Shown: positions 1-7,622, counted from the stretch's first letter. The stretch is 17,233 nucleotides of DNA from Acidimicrobiales bacterium (GCA_030830415.1 JAURNB010000037.1:1-17233); one strand, 5' to 3'. The notes: generated from the sequence alone by a model not told the origin. A program made the numbers and translations.

Positions 1-607
1 CTTCATCGGTGATGGAGATCCAGCTCTGCCACTGTTTGCCATTGCCGAATTTTCCGCCTGCACCTATTTTGAAGAGCGGAAGTTGCTTCTTCAGTGCTCC
101 ACCTTTGGGGCTCAATACAATTCCGGTACGCAAAAATGCTGTGCGGATGCCGGCAGTAACTGCGGGGCTTGCTGCACTTTCCCATTCTTCGCACACGCTG
201 GCGAGAAAGGTATTGCCATGTGATGCATCTTCGCCGAGTACTTCACCGTCGCGCGGGCCATAAATGCCGATGGCGGAACCCGAGAGAAAAACTGTTGGTT
301 GCTGTTCGAGTTCTGTGAGGCGTGCGGCGAGCAGCCCAGTGCTCTTTGTGCGGCTCTCCAGAATCTCTTTTTTGTACGAATCGGTCCAACGCTTGTCGCC
401 AATACCAGCGCCAGCCAAGTGCACCACACCTTGCACGCCTTCAAGATCTTTCGCATTGAGTGTGCCGCGCGTTGGGTCCCATTGAACTTCTGATGCCGAC
501 TGAGGCGCACGTCGCACAAGTGCAACGGTCTCGTGTCCGTTGTCGTGGAGATGAGAAAGAAGTGCTTTTCCAATAAGGCCAGTGGAACCAGTAACAGCAA
601 TACGCAT
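1..607 (-). CDS. TIGR01777-family NAD-dependent epimerase (SDR39U1-like), partial, 3' end outside window
   Basis: This frame stays open from an ATG at 607-605 to the left edge (202 codons plus one base), so the C-terminal third is missing; the family is usually about 300 residues. The product begins MRIAVTGSTGLIGKALL, an N-terminal Rossmann NAD(P)-binding glycine motif (G7-S-T-G-L-I-G13). VHLAGAGIGDKRW lies near residues 62-74, and the family hallmark SGSAIGIYG at about 109-117 carries the Tyr of the SDR active site, followed by LRTGIVLSPKGGA. The substrate is unknown for this family, also called the SDR39U1 or YfcH-like epimerases. A homologue, Rv2216, sits between dlaT and lipB in Mycobacterium tuberculosis, so its place beside lpd, E2 and lipBA is probably meaningful. 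Here it is transcribed divergently from that cluster. The start codon lies inside a 13-bp inverted repeat. Confidence 0.9.
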   Translation of the reverse strand, partial: MRIAVTGSTGLIGKALLSHLHDNGHETVALVRRAPQSASEVQWDPTRGTLNAKDLEGVQGVVHLAGAGIGDKRWTDSYKKEILESRTKSTGLLAARLTELEQQPTVFLSGSAIGIYGPRDGEVLGEDASHGNTFLASVCEEWESAASPAVTAGIRTAFLRTGIVLSPKGGALKKQLPLFKIGAGGKFGNGKQWQSWISITDE

Positions 608-631
608 AAGCACAGCGTATGCGTATTGCTG
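595..631. repeat. Perfect 13-bp inverted repeat over the epimerase start codon
   Basis: The left arm CAGCAATACGCAT (595-607) and right arm ATGCGTATTGCTG (619-631) are exact reverse complements separated by 11 bp. The left arm contains the first four codons of the minus-strand epimerase. In that gene's mRNA the repeat would fold into a hairpin with the AUG in the 3' arm of the stem, so it could limit translation. As DNA it could equally be a dimeric repressor operator in the divergent promoter region. Which, if either, is inference. Confidence 0.6.
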
Positions 632-680
632 AGAGCCGACGTTATGGAGCGAGGAATGAACTGCCGTAGGATGTGTTCCC
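608..680. promoter_or_regulatory. Divergent intergenic region, presumed promoters in both directions
   Basis: These 73 bp separate the epimerase (leftward) and the anchored protein that begins the long rightward gene series. Promoters for both sides should lie here, but I see no convincing -35/-10 pair. A possible Shine-Dalgarno sequence AGGA at 668-671 is 9 nt before the ATG at 681. The inverted repeat at 595-631 fills the epimerase-proximal half. Confidence 0.4.
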
Positions 681-1109
681 ATGAGCACCCGCAAACTTGT
701 TCTCACCGCACTGGTCTGCGGCATTGCAATTATTCTCGCTGGTGGTTTCAAGTTGCTACAGGTGGCCACCGATGCCCCGCGTGTTGAGGTGCTGGCATGG
801 GGAACGCCGGCAACCTTGGGCGACATGACCGTGGCGGTGGAAAAGGTAGAGAAAAGTACCGAGGCGACATTGGTCACGGTCACCATGCGCGGCGTCGCAA
901 TGGCCAAGGGTGCTTTTGAAGGGTGGCGCATGCTGGCTGAGGGTCGAGTCTTCACGCCCCTCACACAACAGACCGCAACCGATGCCTGCCAAGAGGTTTC
1001 TGCAACTGCCGAGGTGCGCTGCACGGTGACCTTCGACCCCACCACGGCGACCCCCACGGTGGCCTACTTGCGCGCTGGGGCTCAACAGCAGTGGGGTACT
1101 GAGGGGTAA
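681..1109 (+). CDS. Small membrane-anchored or secreted protein, unrecognised (DUF4352-like look)
   Basis: The product has 142 residues. The N-terminus (MSTRK, then a hydrophobic stretch at about residues 6-23) fits a signal peptide or single membrane anchor, leaving about 115 residues outside the cell. There is no proper lipobox, since the early Cys follows Val. The exported part looks like a small beta-rich domain, with TVAVEKVEKS then LVTVTMRG, and ends in TVTFDPTTATPTVAYL. It has two cysteines (in DACQE and VRCTV) that could form a disulfide. The pattern resembles DUF4352/telokin-like extracellular domains, but this is only an impression. It is the first gene of the rightward series and ends 21 bp before lpd. 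I infer no function and see no reason why it should belong to lipoate metabolism. Confidence 0.75.
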   Translation: MSTRKLVLTALVCGIAIILAGGFKLLQVATDAPRVEVLAWGTPATLGDMTVAVEKVEKSTEATLVTVTMRGVAMAKGAFEGWRMLAEGRVFTPLTQQTATDACQEVSATAEVRCTVTFDPTTATPTVAYLRAGAQQQWGTEG

Positions 1110-1130
1110 TTCGGTTACGGTTGTCTTGCT

Positions 1131-2531
1131 ATGGCTGAAACATATGACCTTGTTGTAATTGGTGGCGGACCCGGCGGATACGCCGCGGCGTTCTATGGGG
1201 CGTCGGCAGGTTTGTCGGTGGCGCTGGTGGAAAAAGACACCATCGGCGGAACATGCTTGAACCGTGGGTGTATTCCTGCAAAAGCATTCTTAGAAACCGC
1301 AGCGGTCAACCGCCACGTTTTGCATTCCGCAGAGTTCGGTGTGAACTCCACTCAAAACGGCGTCGACTTTTCTGTGACACAAGCTCGTAAGCAAAAAATT
1401 GTCGATGGCCTGGTGAAAGGCCTCACAGGCTTAACCAAGTCGAAAAAAGTGACCTACCTCTTGGGTGTTGGTTCACTTGGTGCAAACAAAACAGTCACCG
1501 TTACTGCAGCCGACGGAACCACGCAGCAGGTTCAAGGTAAAAACATCGTTCTTGCTGCAGGCTCCGTTCCGCGCACCATTCCTGGTTTCGAAGTTGGCGG
1601 ACCCATCATGACTTCAGATGAAGTATTGATGCTCAGCACTTTGCCAGCGCGCGTTGCTGTTATTGGCGGTGGCGCCATTGGTTGTGAATTTGCTTCAACA
1701 TTTGCCGACTTGGGGAGCACCGTCACCATCCTTGAGGGCTTGCCAAAAATTCTTCCTGGTCTCGATGCCGACCTTGCCAATGTTGTGGTGAAGAGCTTTA
1801 AGAAAAAGAACATCGACATCAAAACTGGTGTTGCTGTAAAGGGTCACACACTCAATGGTTCTGGTGGAACAGTGGTTTCCTTCGGTGAAGGCGAAACTCT
1901 TGAAGTCGATGCCGTTGTGGTGTCAGTTGGACGTCGTCCATCTGCTGAACTGCTCGGTTTGCAAGGAACTGCCGTCAAACTCAGTGAGCGCGGCTTCATT
2001 GAAGTCGACGAGTACTGCACCACCGCCGAACCTGGTGTGTATGCAGTAGGCGACATCATCAATACGCCACAACTCGCACACGTTGCCTACGCAGAAGCAA
2101 TTCTTGCGGTGAAGCGCATTCTTGGTGAGCCAGTTGCCCCAGTGAACTACGACCGTGTGCCGTGGGCAATTTATTGTCATCCTGAAGTTGCTTGGGCTGG
2201 ACATAGTGAAGACAGCGCAAAAGCAGCTGGCTACGACGTAGTTGTAGGTAAGCATCAGTTCCGCGCAAACAGCCGCGCCATGATTATTGGCGACACCGAT
2301 GGTCTCGTGAAAGTGGTTGCAAAGAAAAACGCCGATGGAACTGCTGGTCAGGTTCTTGGCGTGCAAATGGTTGGCCCATGGGTCACCGAGCAATTGTCGG
2401 GCGGCTACTTGGCCGTCAACTGGGAAGCAACGGTGGCAGAAGTTGCCGAGTTCATCCAACCTCACCCAAGTTTGAGTGAGTTGTTCGGTGAAACAATGCT
2501 CTCGATGACCGGGCGTAGCATTAACGCGTAA
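1131..2531 (+). CDS. lpd: Dihydrolipoyl dehydrogenase (E3)
   Basis: This flavoprotein oxidises the dihydrolipoyl arm of 2-oxoacid dehydrogenase E2 proteins (and of the glycine cleavage H protein) and passes electrons to NAD+ in the cytoplasm. Its 466 residues match the family. The FAD-binding motif GGGPGG is at 11-16. The redox disulfide is Cys42/Cys47 in GGTCLNRGCIPAK. The NAD-binding motif VAVIGGGAIGCEF lies near residue 176, and the FAD-contacting GVYAVGDI near 305. The C-terminal His-Glu pair that takes protons at the disulfide is His445 and Glu450 in PHPSLSE. The usual HxHP motif is here QPHP, so only the catalytic His is kept. The ATG has no strong Shine-Dalgarno sequence close by. E2 and lipBA follow, which supports a role in the same complex. 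Confidence 0.97.
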   Translation: MAETYDLVVIGGGPGGYAAAFYGASAGLSVALVEKDTIGGTCLNRGCIPAKAFLETAAVNRHVLHSAEFGVNSTQNGVDFSVTQARKQKIVDGLVKGLTGLTKSKKVTYLLGVGSLGANKTVTVTAADGTTQQVQGKNIVLAAGSVPRTIPGFEVGGPIMTSDEVLMLSTLPARVAVIGGGAIGCEFASTFADLGSTVTILEGLPKILPGLDADLANVVVKSFKKKNIDIKTGVAVKGHTLNGSGGTVVSFGEGETLEVDAVVVSVGRRPSAELLGLQGTAVKLSERGFIEVDEYCTTAEPGVYAVGDIINTPQLAHVAYAEAILAVKRILGEPVAPVNYDRVPWAIYCHPEVAWAGHSEDSAKAAGYDVVVGKHQFRANSRAMIIGDTDGLVKVVAKKNADGTAGQVLGVQMVGPWVTEQLSGGYLAVNWEATVAEVAEFIQPHPSLSELFGETMLSMTGRSINA

Positions 2532-2568
2532 TACCTCTTCAAAATATTTTAGAACACCTCAATAATGT

Positions 2569-2573
2569 AAGGA
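2569..2573 (+). promoter_or_regulatory. Ribosome binding site of the E2 gene
   Basis: AAGGA lies 9 nt before the ATG at 2583 and fixes that start. It is one of the few clear Shine-Dalgarno sites in the window; most neighbouring starts overlap the preceding stop or lack one. Confidence 0.6.
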
Positions 2574-2582
2574 CACAGCGAC

Positions 2583-3941
2583 ATGGCTGAAGTGAAGCTT
2601 CCACAACTTGGCGAAACAGTGACAGAAGGAACCATTACGAAGTGGTTCAAAAAAGTAGGCGATGCCGTTGCTGCCGACGAACCACTCTTTGAAGTATCAA
2701 CCGACAAGGTAGATACCGAAGTTCCGTCACCCGTGTCGGGGACACTTACTGAGGTGCGCGCAAAAGAAGGTGACACTGTTCCTGTTGGTGCTGTCATCGC
2801 CGTTGTGGGCGACGCTGGTGCAGCTCCTGCTCCAGCACCAACTCCAGCGCCCGCACCTGAGCCAGTTGCCGCACCAGTTGCTGCACCCACTCCCGAGCCA
2901 ACTCCTGCACCAGCACCAACACCAACTCCTGCGCCTGCGCCGACAGTGGTAGTAGCTGCAGCATCGAGTTCAGGAGATGCACCTTTGTTGTCGCCAGTAG
3001 TGCGTCGCCTCATTTCAGAAAACAATCTCGATGCGGCAAAAATTGCTGGCACTGGCCCTGGTGGGCGCATCACACGTGAAGACGTGTTGGCACTCATCGA
3101 TGCACAAGCCGGAAAGTCGGCTTCAGCGCCAGCCCCAGCCCCAGCTCCTGCGTCGGCTGCTGCTGCACCAGCGCCTGCTGCGGCCAAAGCTGCACCAGCA
3201 CCAAAGGCTGCACCTGCCGACAGCAACGAGCGCGAGAAGCGCATCAAGTTGTCGAAAATTCGCAAACTCACTGGCGAACACATGATCATGTCGAAGGCAG
3301 TTAGCCCACACACTTTCAGTGTGGTTGAGGTCGACTATGCAAATGTCGACGTTGTGCGCTCACGCGTGAAGAACGAGTGGAAGAAAACAGAAGGCTTCAG
3401 CCTCACCTACTTGCCATTCATCTCGCGCGCTGTTGTCGACGCACTCGTTGAGTTCCCGCATCTCAACGCTTCACTCGATGGCAATGAACTCGTTGTTCAC
3501 CAGTACGTTGACCTCGGCATCGCAGTAGACCTCGACTATCAGGGCCTATTGGTGCCAGTGGTGCGCGATGCTGAATCGAAGCGCTTGCGTGCATTGGCTC
3601 GTGAAATTAGCGACTTGGGTGCACGTGCGAAGGCTCGCAAGTTGTCGCCCGATGAAATTCAAGGCGGCACGTTCACCTTGTCGAACAACGGCTCGGCCGG
3701 TTCTGTTCTCACCATGGCTGTCATCAACCAACCACAAGTTGGCATCATCTCTACCGATGCCATTGTGCGTAAGCCAGTGGTAGTGAACTTGCCAGATGGC
3801 GGCGAAAGTATTGCTATTCACCCCGTGGGCAAGCTTGCAATGAGCTGGGATCACCGTGCATTCGACGGTGCATATGCCGCCGGCTTCCTCTCGCGCGCAA
3901 AAGAAATTCTTGAAACTCGCGATTGGTCTGCAGAGCTGTAA
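2583..3941 (+). CDS. sucB: Dihydrolipoamide acyltransferase, E2 of a 2-oxoacid dehydrogenase complex
   Basis: This is the E2 core protein, which moves an acyl group from E1 to CoA on a swinging lipoyl arm. Its 452 residues comprise one lipoyl domain (about 1-78, lipoyl Lys42 in STDKVDTE), an Ala/Pro-rich linker (about 79-125), a peripheral subunit-binding domain near 138-180 (LSPVVRRLI through GGRITREDVL), a second Ala/Pro/Lys linker, and the catalytic acyltransferase domain from about 216. The active site HRAFDG carries His424 and Asp428. The best-known actinobacterial homologues have two or more lipoyl domains, so a single one is short for the group. The sequence does not settle the substrate: 2-oxoglutarate, pyruvate or branched-chain 2-oxoacids are all possible, and the sucB symbol is the commonest label rather than proven. 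It lies between E3 and the lipoylation fusion; no E1 gene is visible. Confidence 0.92.
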   Translation: MAEVKLPQLGETVTEGTITKWFKKVGDAVAADEPLFEVSTDKVDTEVPSPVSGTLTEVRAKEGDTVPVGAVIAVVGDAGAAPAPAPTPAPAPEPVAAPVAAPTPEPTPAPAPTPTPAPAPTVVVAAASSSGDAPLLSPVVRRLISENNLDAAKIAGTGPGGRITREDVLALIDAQAGKSASAPAPAPAPASAAAAPAPAAAKAAPAPKAAPADSNEREKRIKLSKIRKLTGEHMIMSKAVSPHTFSVVEVDYANVDVVRSRVKNEWKKTEGFSLTYLPFISRAVVDALVEFPHLNASLDGNELVVHQYVDLGIAVDLDYQGLLVPVVRDAESKRLRALAREISDLGARAKARKLSPDEIQGGTFTLSNNGSAGSVLTMAVINQPQVGIISTDAIVRKPVVVNLPDGGESIAIHPVGKLAMSWDHRAFDGAYAAGFLSRAKEILETRDWSAEL

Positions 3942-3955
3942 TTCAGCGCTTCATC

Positions 3956-5653
3956 ATGACATCACCACTGCATGTTCGTTGGCTAGGAAAAGTTCCTTAT
4001 CGCGAAGCATTTGCAGTACAACGTTCGCTCTTCGAACATTCACATGAACAGCATTTGTTGTTGCTCGAGCACCCGCACGTATTTACCTACGGCCCAAGTG
4101 CTGACCTCAATAAAAATTTAAAGTGTGTGCCAAGCGAAGTAGGTGCCGATTTTGTGAAGGTGAACCGTGGTGGTGACATTACGTATCACGGGCCTGGCCA
4201 ATTGGTGGGTTACCCCATTCTCAATTTGCAGCCAAAACATGGTGGCAACGCGGGGCCTGCCGACACCAATGACTACGTGTTTCGTGTTGAACAGTTGCTC
4301 ATCGACTCGCTCACTGAATTAGGTCTCAGCGATGTTGGTCGTCTTGCTGGTTACCCCGGTGTGTGGGTAGGCGTAGCGGCGAATGCGCCAAGAAAAATCT
4401 GTGCCATTGGCGTGCGCCTCAGCCGCGGTCGCACCATGCATGGTTTTGCAGTCAATGTGGAAACCGACCTCACCTACATGCGTGAACATATTGTTCCGTG
4501 TGGCATTGCTGAGTATCCGGTCACTTCGCTGCGTGAAGAAGGAATTGAATCGTCGCTACAGGAAGTATCTGAAGTGGTGGCGCGTCATGTAGCTCTTGCT
4601 TTCGCCAATGGGCAAACTGCCCGTCAAGACGTTGCGTGGTATCACCGCCCAGAAGATCTTTCTGCATTCTCGCGTGGTGAAGGCGCAGGCGAACCTGTGC
4701 GGCTCATCTCGCGTTTGGCTCAAGCAGGCGTGGGTGACGGCCTCAAAATTGAAGAACGCAAACCCGATTGGTTGCGCCCGAAAGTTCGCCTCACTGAAGA
4801 AGTGATGGAAACGAAAAAAGTGGTGCGCGATCTTGGACTTGTGACCGTGTGTGAAGAAGCAGGGTGCCCCAACTTGTCGGAATGTTGGTCTGACCGCACA
4901 GCAACGTTCATGGTGCTCGGAGAACGTTGTACTCGTGCATGTGGTTTTTGTTTGGTTGATACTCAAAAGCCAGAAATTCCTGCGAGTGATGAACCCGACC
5001 GTGTTGCAGAGGCCATTCAACGTATGGGCCTCTTGCATGCAGTGCTCACCATGGTGGCCCGCGACGATTTGGCAGACGGCGGCATGTTGCATGTAGCGCA
5101 ATGTGTTACTGCAATTCGCAAAGTATCGCCACTGACGCGTATTGAAACTCTCATTTCCGATGTAAAGGGAACCGATGCTCTCGACATTTTGCTAGCCGTC
5201 AAGCCCGATGTTTTGAATCACAACATCGAAACGGTGGCACGGTTACAGCGTGCGGTACGCCCGAGTGCTGGCTATGCACGTTCTTTGTCGGTGCTTGCTC
5301 GTGCCAAGGCTGCCGACCTCACGGCAAAGTCGGGTCTCATTATGGGAATGGGCGAAACCCTTGAAGAAGCCGAAGGAACTCTGGTTGACCTTGCTGGTGT
5401 AGGCGTCGACATTGTCACCATTGGCCAATACTTGCGTCCCACCACACATCACCTGCCAGTAGCGCGTTGGGTAGAGCCTGCAGAGTTTGATCACTTGAAA
5501 AAATTTGGCGAAGCATTAGGCATTAGCCATGTGGAATCGAGCCCGCTGACTCGGTCGAGTTATCACGCTCGCCAATCGGCCGAAGAAGCCGAACAAAAAA
5601 GTATCGATACTGCGGTCTCTTTAACCCGCAAACCCCAACCAGCACATAAGTGA
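3956..5653 (+). CDS. lipB-lipA: LipB-LipA fusion: lipoyl(octanoyl) transferase plus lipoyl synthase
   Basis: One uninterrupted frame of 565 codons joins the two steps of endogenous lipoylation. The LipB half (about 1-225) transfers octanoate from acyl carrier protein to the lipoyl Lys of E2. It shows RGGDITYHGPGQLVGYP, the catalytic Lys147 in RKICAIGVRLSR and the catalytic Cys182 in VPCGIAEY. A linker of some 35-40 residues follows. The LipA half (about 265-565) is a radical-SAM enzyme with two [4Fe-4S] clusters. It has the auxiliary-cluster Cys299/304/310 (CEEAGCPNLSEC), the radical-SAM Cys325/329/332 (CTRACGFC) and the terminal RSSYHA whose second Ser (535) ligates the auxiliary cluster. 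All key residues of both enzymes are present. I chose the ATG at 3956, 14 bp after E2; an in-frame TTG at 3923 would overlap E2. No stop or frameshift separates the halves. Separate LipB and LipA proteins are the usual arrangement. Confidence 0.95.
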   Translation: MTSPLHVRWLGKVPYREAFAVQRSLFEHSHEQHLLLLEHPHVFTYGPSADLNKNLKCVPSEVGADFVKVNRGGDITYHGPGQLVGYPILNLQPKHGGNAGPADTNDYVFRVEQLLIDSLTELGLSDVGRLAGYPGVWVGVAANAPRKICAIGVRLSRGRTMHGFAVNVETDLTYMREHIVPCGIAEYPVTSLREEGIESSLQEVSEVVARHVALAFANGQTARQDVAWYHRPEDLSAFSRGEGAGEPVRLISRLAQAGVGDGLKIEERKPDWLRPKVRLTEEVMETKKVVRDLGLVTVCEEAGCPNLSECWSDRTATFMVLGERCTRACGFCLVDTQKPEIPASDEPDRVAEAIQRMGLLHAVLTMVARDDLADGGMLHVAQCVTAIRKVSPLTRIETLISDVKGTDALDILLAVKPDVLNHNIETVARLQRAVRPSAGYARSLSVLARAKAADLTAKSGLIMGMGETLEEAEGTLVDLAGVGVDIVTIGQYLRPTTHHLPVARWVEPAEFDHLKKFGEALGISHVESSPLTRSSYHARQSAEEAEQKSIDTAVSLTRKPQPAHK

Positions 5654-6501
5654 GTGTCATGAGAGCAATTGCCGGAGTAGTTCAAGCGCATCGCACAGTG
5701 GAAGGTGGCGGCTTTGTTGTGCGCCGACCATTTCCCACATCATCGCTCGACCACATTGATCCATTTTTGTTGCTCGACGAAATGGGCCCAGTGGAATACG
5801 GCCCAGGTGAAGCAGTGGGCGCACCCGAGCACCCTCACCGCGGCTTTGAAACAGTCACATACCTGTTGCATGGTGCCATGGAGCATCGCGATTCATCGGG
5901 CGGGGTCGGAACCATTACGCCAGGTGGAGTGCAATGGATGACCGCGGGTTCGGGTGTTGTGCATAGCGAATTGCCACCAGCATCAATGTTGAAGTTGGGT
6001 GGCAAAATGCACGGCTTCCAACTGTGGGTCAACCTTCCTGCTGCCAAGAAAATGATCGCACCGCGTTACCAAGGTTTCGATGCTGAAGAAATTGTTGCGC
6101 ACACTCTTGCCAATGGTGGTGTGATGAAAGTTGTTGCCGGCGAAGTGGCAGGCGTTCACGGCAAGGTGAATACCACAAGCCCAGTTACCTATGCACATAT
6201 TGAGTTTGCGGCAGGTGACGAGGTGGTGTGGGCCCCTCAAGAAGGGCACACGGCGTTAGTGCATGTGTTTGGTGGGGAAGTAGAAGTCAATGGTGAAAAA
6301 GCTGTTGATGGCCAAATGGTGGTGTTAGAGCGCACTGCAGGTGAAGTGCGTGTCACCAGCACAAATGGGGCAAGTGTTTTGTTGCTTGGTGGTGAACCAC
6401 TCAATGAGCCCGTTGCTCGCTACGGCCCTTTCGTCATGAATACGCAAGCAGAAATTGTTCAAGCCTTTGAGGAATACCAAGCCGGGACACTGGTGCGATG
6501 A
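5650..6501 (+). CDS. Pirin family protein (bicupin)
   Basis: Pirins are iron-binding two-cupin proteins; some oxidise quercetin, others act as redox-sensitive regulators, and bacterial ones have been reported to modulate pyruvate dehydrogenase activity. The 283-residue product has all four metal ligands in the N-terminal cupin: His61 and His63 (HPHRGFETVTY), then His105 and Glu107 (MTAGSGVVHSE). The second cupin, with NLPAAKKM near 138 and VHVFGGEVEVNG near 220, is less conserved, as is usual. The GTG start overlaps the lipBA stop by 4 bp (GTGA). An ATG nine bases later (5659), preceded by AAGTGAG, is the alternative and would remove three residues. Tight coupling to a lipoate/2-oxoacid dehydrogenase unit fits a role near that complex, but that is inference. 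Confidence 0.9.
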   Translation: MSVMRAIAGVVQAHRTVEGGGFVVRRPFPTSSLDHIDPFLLLDEMGPVEYGPGEAVGAPEHPHRGFETVTYLLHGAMEHRDSSGGVGTITPGGVQWMTAGSGVVHSELPPASMLKLGGKMHGFQLWVNLPAAKKMIAPRYQGFDAEEIVAHTLANGGVMKVVAGEVAGVHGKVNTTSPVTYAHIEFAAGDEVVWAPQEGHTALVHVFGGEVEVNGEKAVDGQMVVLERTAGEVRVTSTNGASVLLLGGEPLNEPVARYGPFVMNTQAEIVQAFEEYQAGTLVR

Positions 6502-7622
6502 ATTCTCGCGAATCTCACGCATTGCCAACGCGTATTTATGAAGAGCGTGTTGCTCGCGTACAAAAAGAGATGAAGGCGCAAAACATTGATGCGTTGTTGT
6601 TGTCTGTTGGTCACGACCTGCCGTATCTCACGGGTTACCACGCCATGCCACTCGAACGCCTCACCATGTTGGTGGTGCCACAAGAGGGTCTAGCAACGTT
6701 GGTCATTCCTCGTTTAGAAGCACCTCGTGTTGCATTGCACCCCACTGTGTTCACGCTGGCTGCATGGAACGAAACCGATAACCCAGTGGCAATGGTGGCG
6801 CAACTCACAAAAGACGCACGCACCGTATCGGTTGGCGATCAAATGTGGGCGCGCTTTTTGGTAGAGCTACTTGCTTCCGCACCTTCTGCGCACTATTCGC
6901 GAGCAGTAGATGTTGTGGGGCCGTTGCGCAAAGTGAAAACTCAAAGTGAAATTGAAGCACTGCAACGCGCGGGTGCAGCTGCCGATCGCGTAGCTACGCA
7001 ATTGCATTCGGGTCTCATTCCATTAGTAGGTCGCACCGAGGCGCAAGTGTCGGCCGATATTTCAGCGCGACTTTTAGAAGAAGGCCACGATGTGGTGAAC
7101 TTCGCCATTGTTGCAGCGGGGGAAAACGCTGCAAGCCCACATCATCACCCAGGCGCACGCGTCATTCGTGACGGTGAAATTGTGTTGTGTGATTTTGGTG
7201 GAACCATGGCCGACTACTGCAGCGACATCACGCGTTGTGTGCATTTAGGTACGCCGTCACAAGAAATTTTGGAAGCATATGCAGTGTTGCAAGAAGCACA
7301 AGCTGCTTCGGTTGCTTCAGCCCAAGTGGGTGCAACCTGTGAATCGGTCGATGAAGCCGCCCGGCGCGTCATTACCGAAGCTGGCTTTGGCGAGTATTTC
7401 GTGCATCGCACCGGTCACGGCATTGGCATGGAAGCCCATGAAGACCCGTACATCGTGGCGGGCAATACCGAGGCATTGCTTGCAGGACATGCATTTAGTA
7501 TCGAGCCAGGCATCTACATTCCGGGTCGATTTGGCATGCGTTTGGAAGACATTGTGGTGGCAACCGACCAGGGCCCGCTTGCTATGAACCTCGTCTCGCA
7601 CGATTTGGTTGTTCTCGCATAG
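6498..7622 (+). CDS. M24B Xaa-Pro peptidase (PepP/PepQ-like)
   Basis: A cytoplasmic dinuclear-metal peptidase of the pita-bread fold that probably removes residues preceding proline or cleaves Xaa-Pro dipeptides. The 374 residues have the creatinase-like N-terminal domain (1 to about 140, with DALLLSVGHDLPYLTGY) and the catalytic domain. All five metal ligands are visible: Asp232 and Asp243 in CDFGGTMADYCSDITR, His307 in HRTGHGIGMEAHE, Glu336 in FSIEPGIY and Glu350 in GMRLEDIV. The length fits Xaa-Pro dipeptidase-type members. The ATG overlaps the pirin stop (ATGA), so the two are probably translationally coupled. Exact substrate preference (dipeptidase, aminopeptidase or a creatinase-like relative) cannot be told from the sequence. 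Confidence 0.92.
   Translation: MNSRESHALPTRIYEERVARVQKEMKAQNIDALLLSVGHDLPYLTGYHAMPLERLTMLVVPQEGLATLVIPRLEAPRVALHPTVFTLAAWNETDNPVAMVAQLTKDARTVSVGDQMWARFLVELLASAPSAHYSRAVDVVGPLRKVKTQSEIEALQRAGAAADRVATQLHSGLIPLVGRTEAQVSADISARLLEEGHDVVNFAIVAAGENAASPHHHPGARVIRDGEIVLCDFGGTMADYCSDITRCVHLGTPSQEILEAYAVLQEAQAASVASAQVGATCESVDEAARRVITEAGFGEYFVHRTGHGIGMEAHEDPYIVAGNTEALLAGHAFSIEPGIYIPGRFGMRLEDIVVATDQGPLAMNLVSHDLVVLA

Noticed and set aside
112..600. A 162-codon minus-strand frame
   Set aside because: It lies in another frame of the epimerase gene, whose own frame carries clear family motifs.
619..669. A 16-codon rightward mini-ORF beginning MRIAE, a possible leader peptide
   Set aside because: Its first codons only mirror the inverted repeat over the epimerase start; it has no ribosome site and no attenuator-like codon run.
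1923..2465. A 180-codon minus-strand frame
   Set aside because: It is antisense to lpd, whose catalytic residues are intact; it has no family resemblance.
2820..2945. A minisatellite or CRISPR-like repeat
   Set aside because: The repeated short units are Ala-Pro codons within the E2 linker, irregular and without spacers.
2549..3313. A 254-codon minus-strand frame, very rich in Ala and Gly
   Set aside because: It is the complement of the E2 Ala/Pro linkers; its composition follows from the repeated GCN/CCN codons and it has no domain.
3923..3955. A TTG start for the LipB-LipA fusion, adding 11 residues
   Set aside because: It would overlap the E2 gene and the extra residues do not resemble LipB; the ATG at 3956 fits the usual LipB N-terminus.
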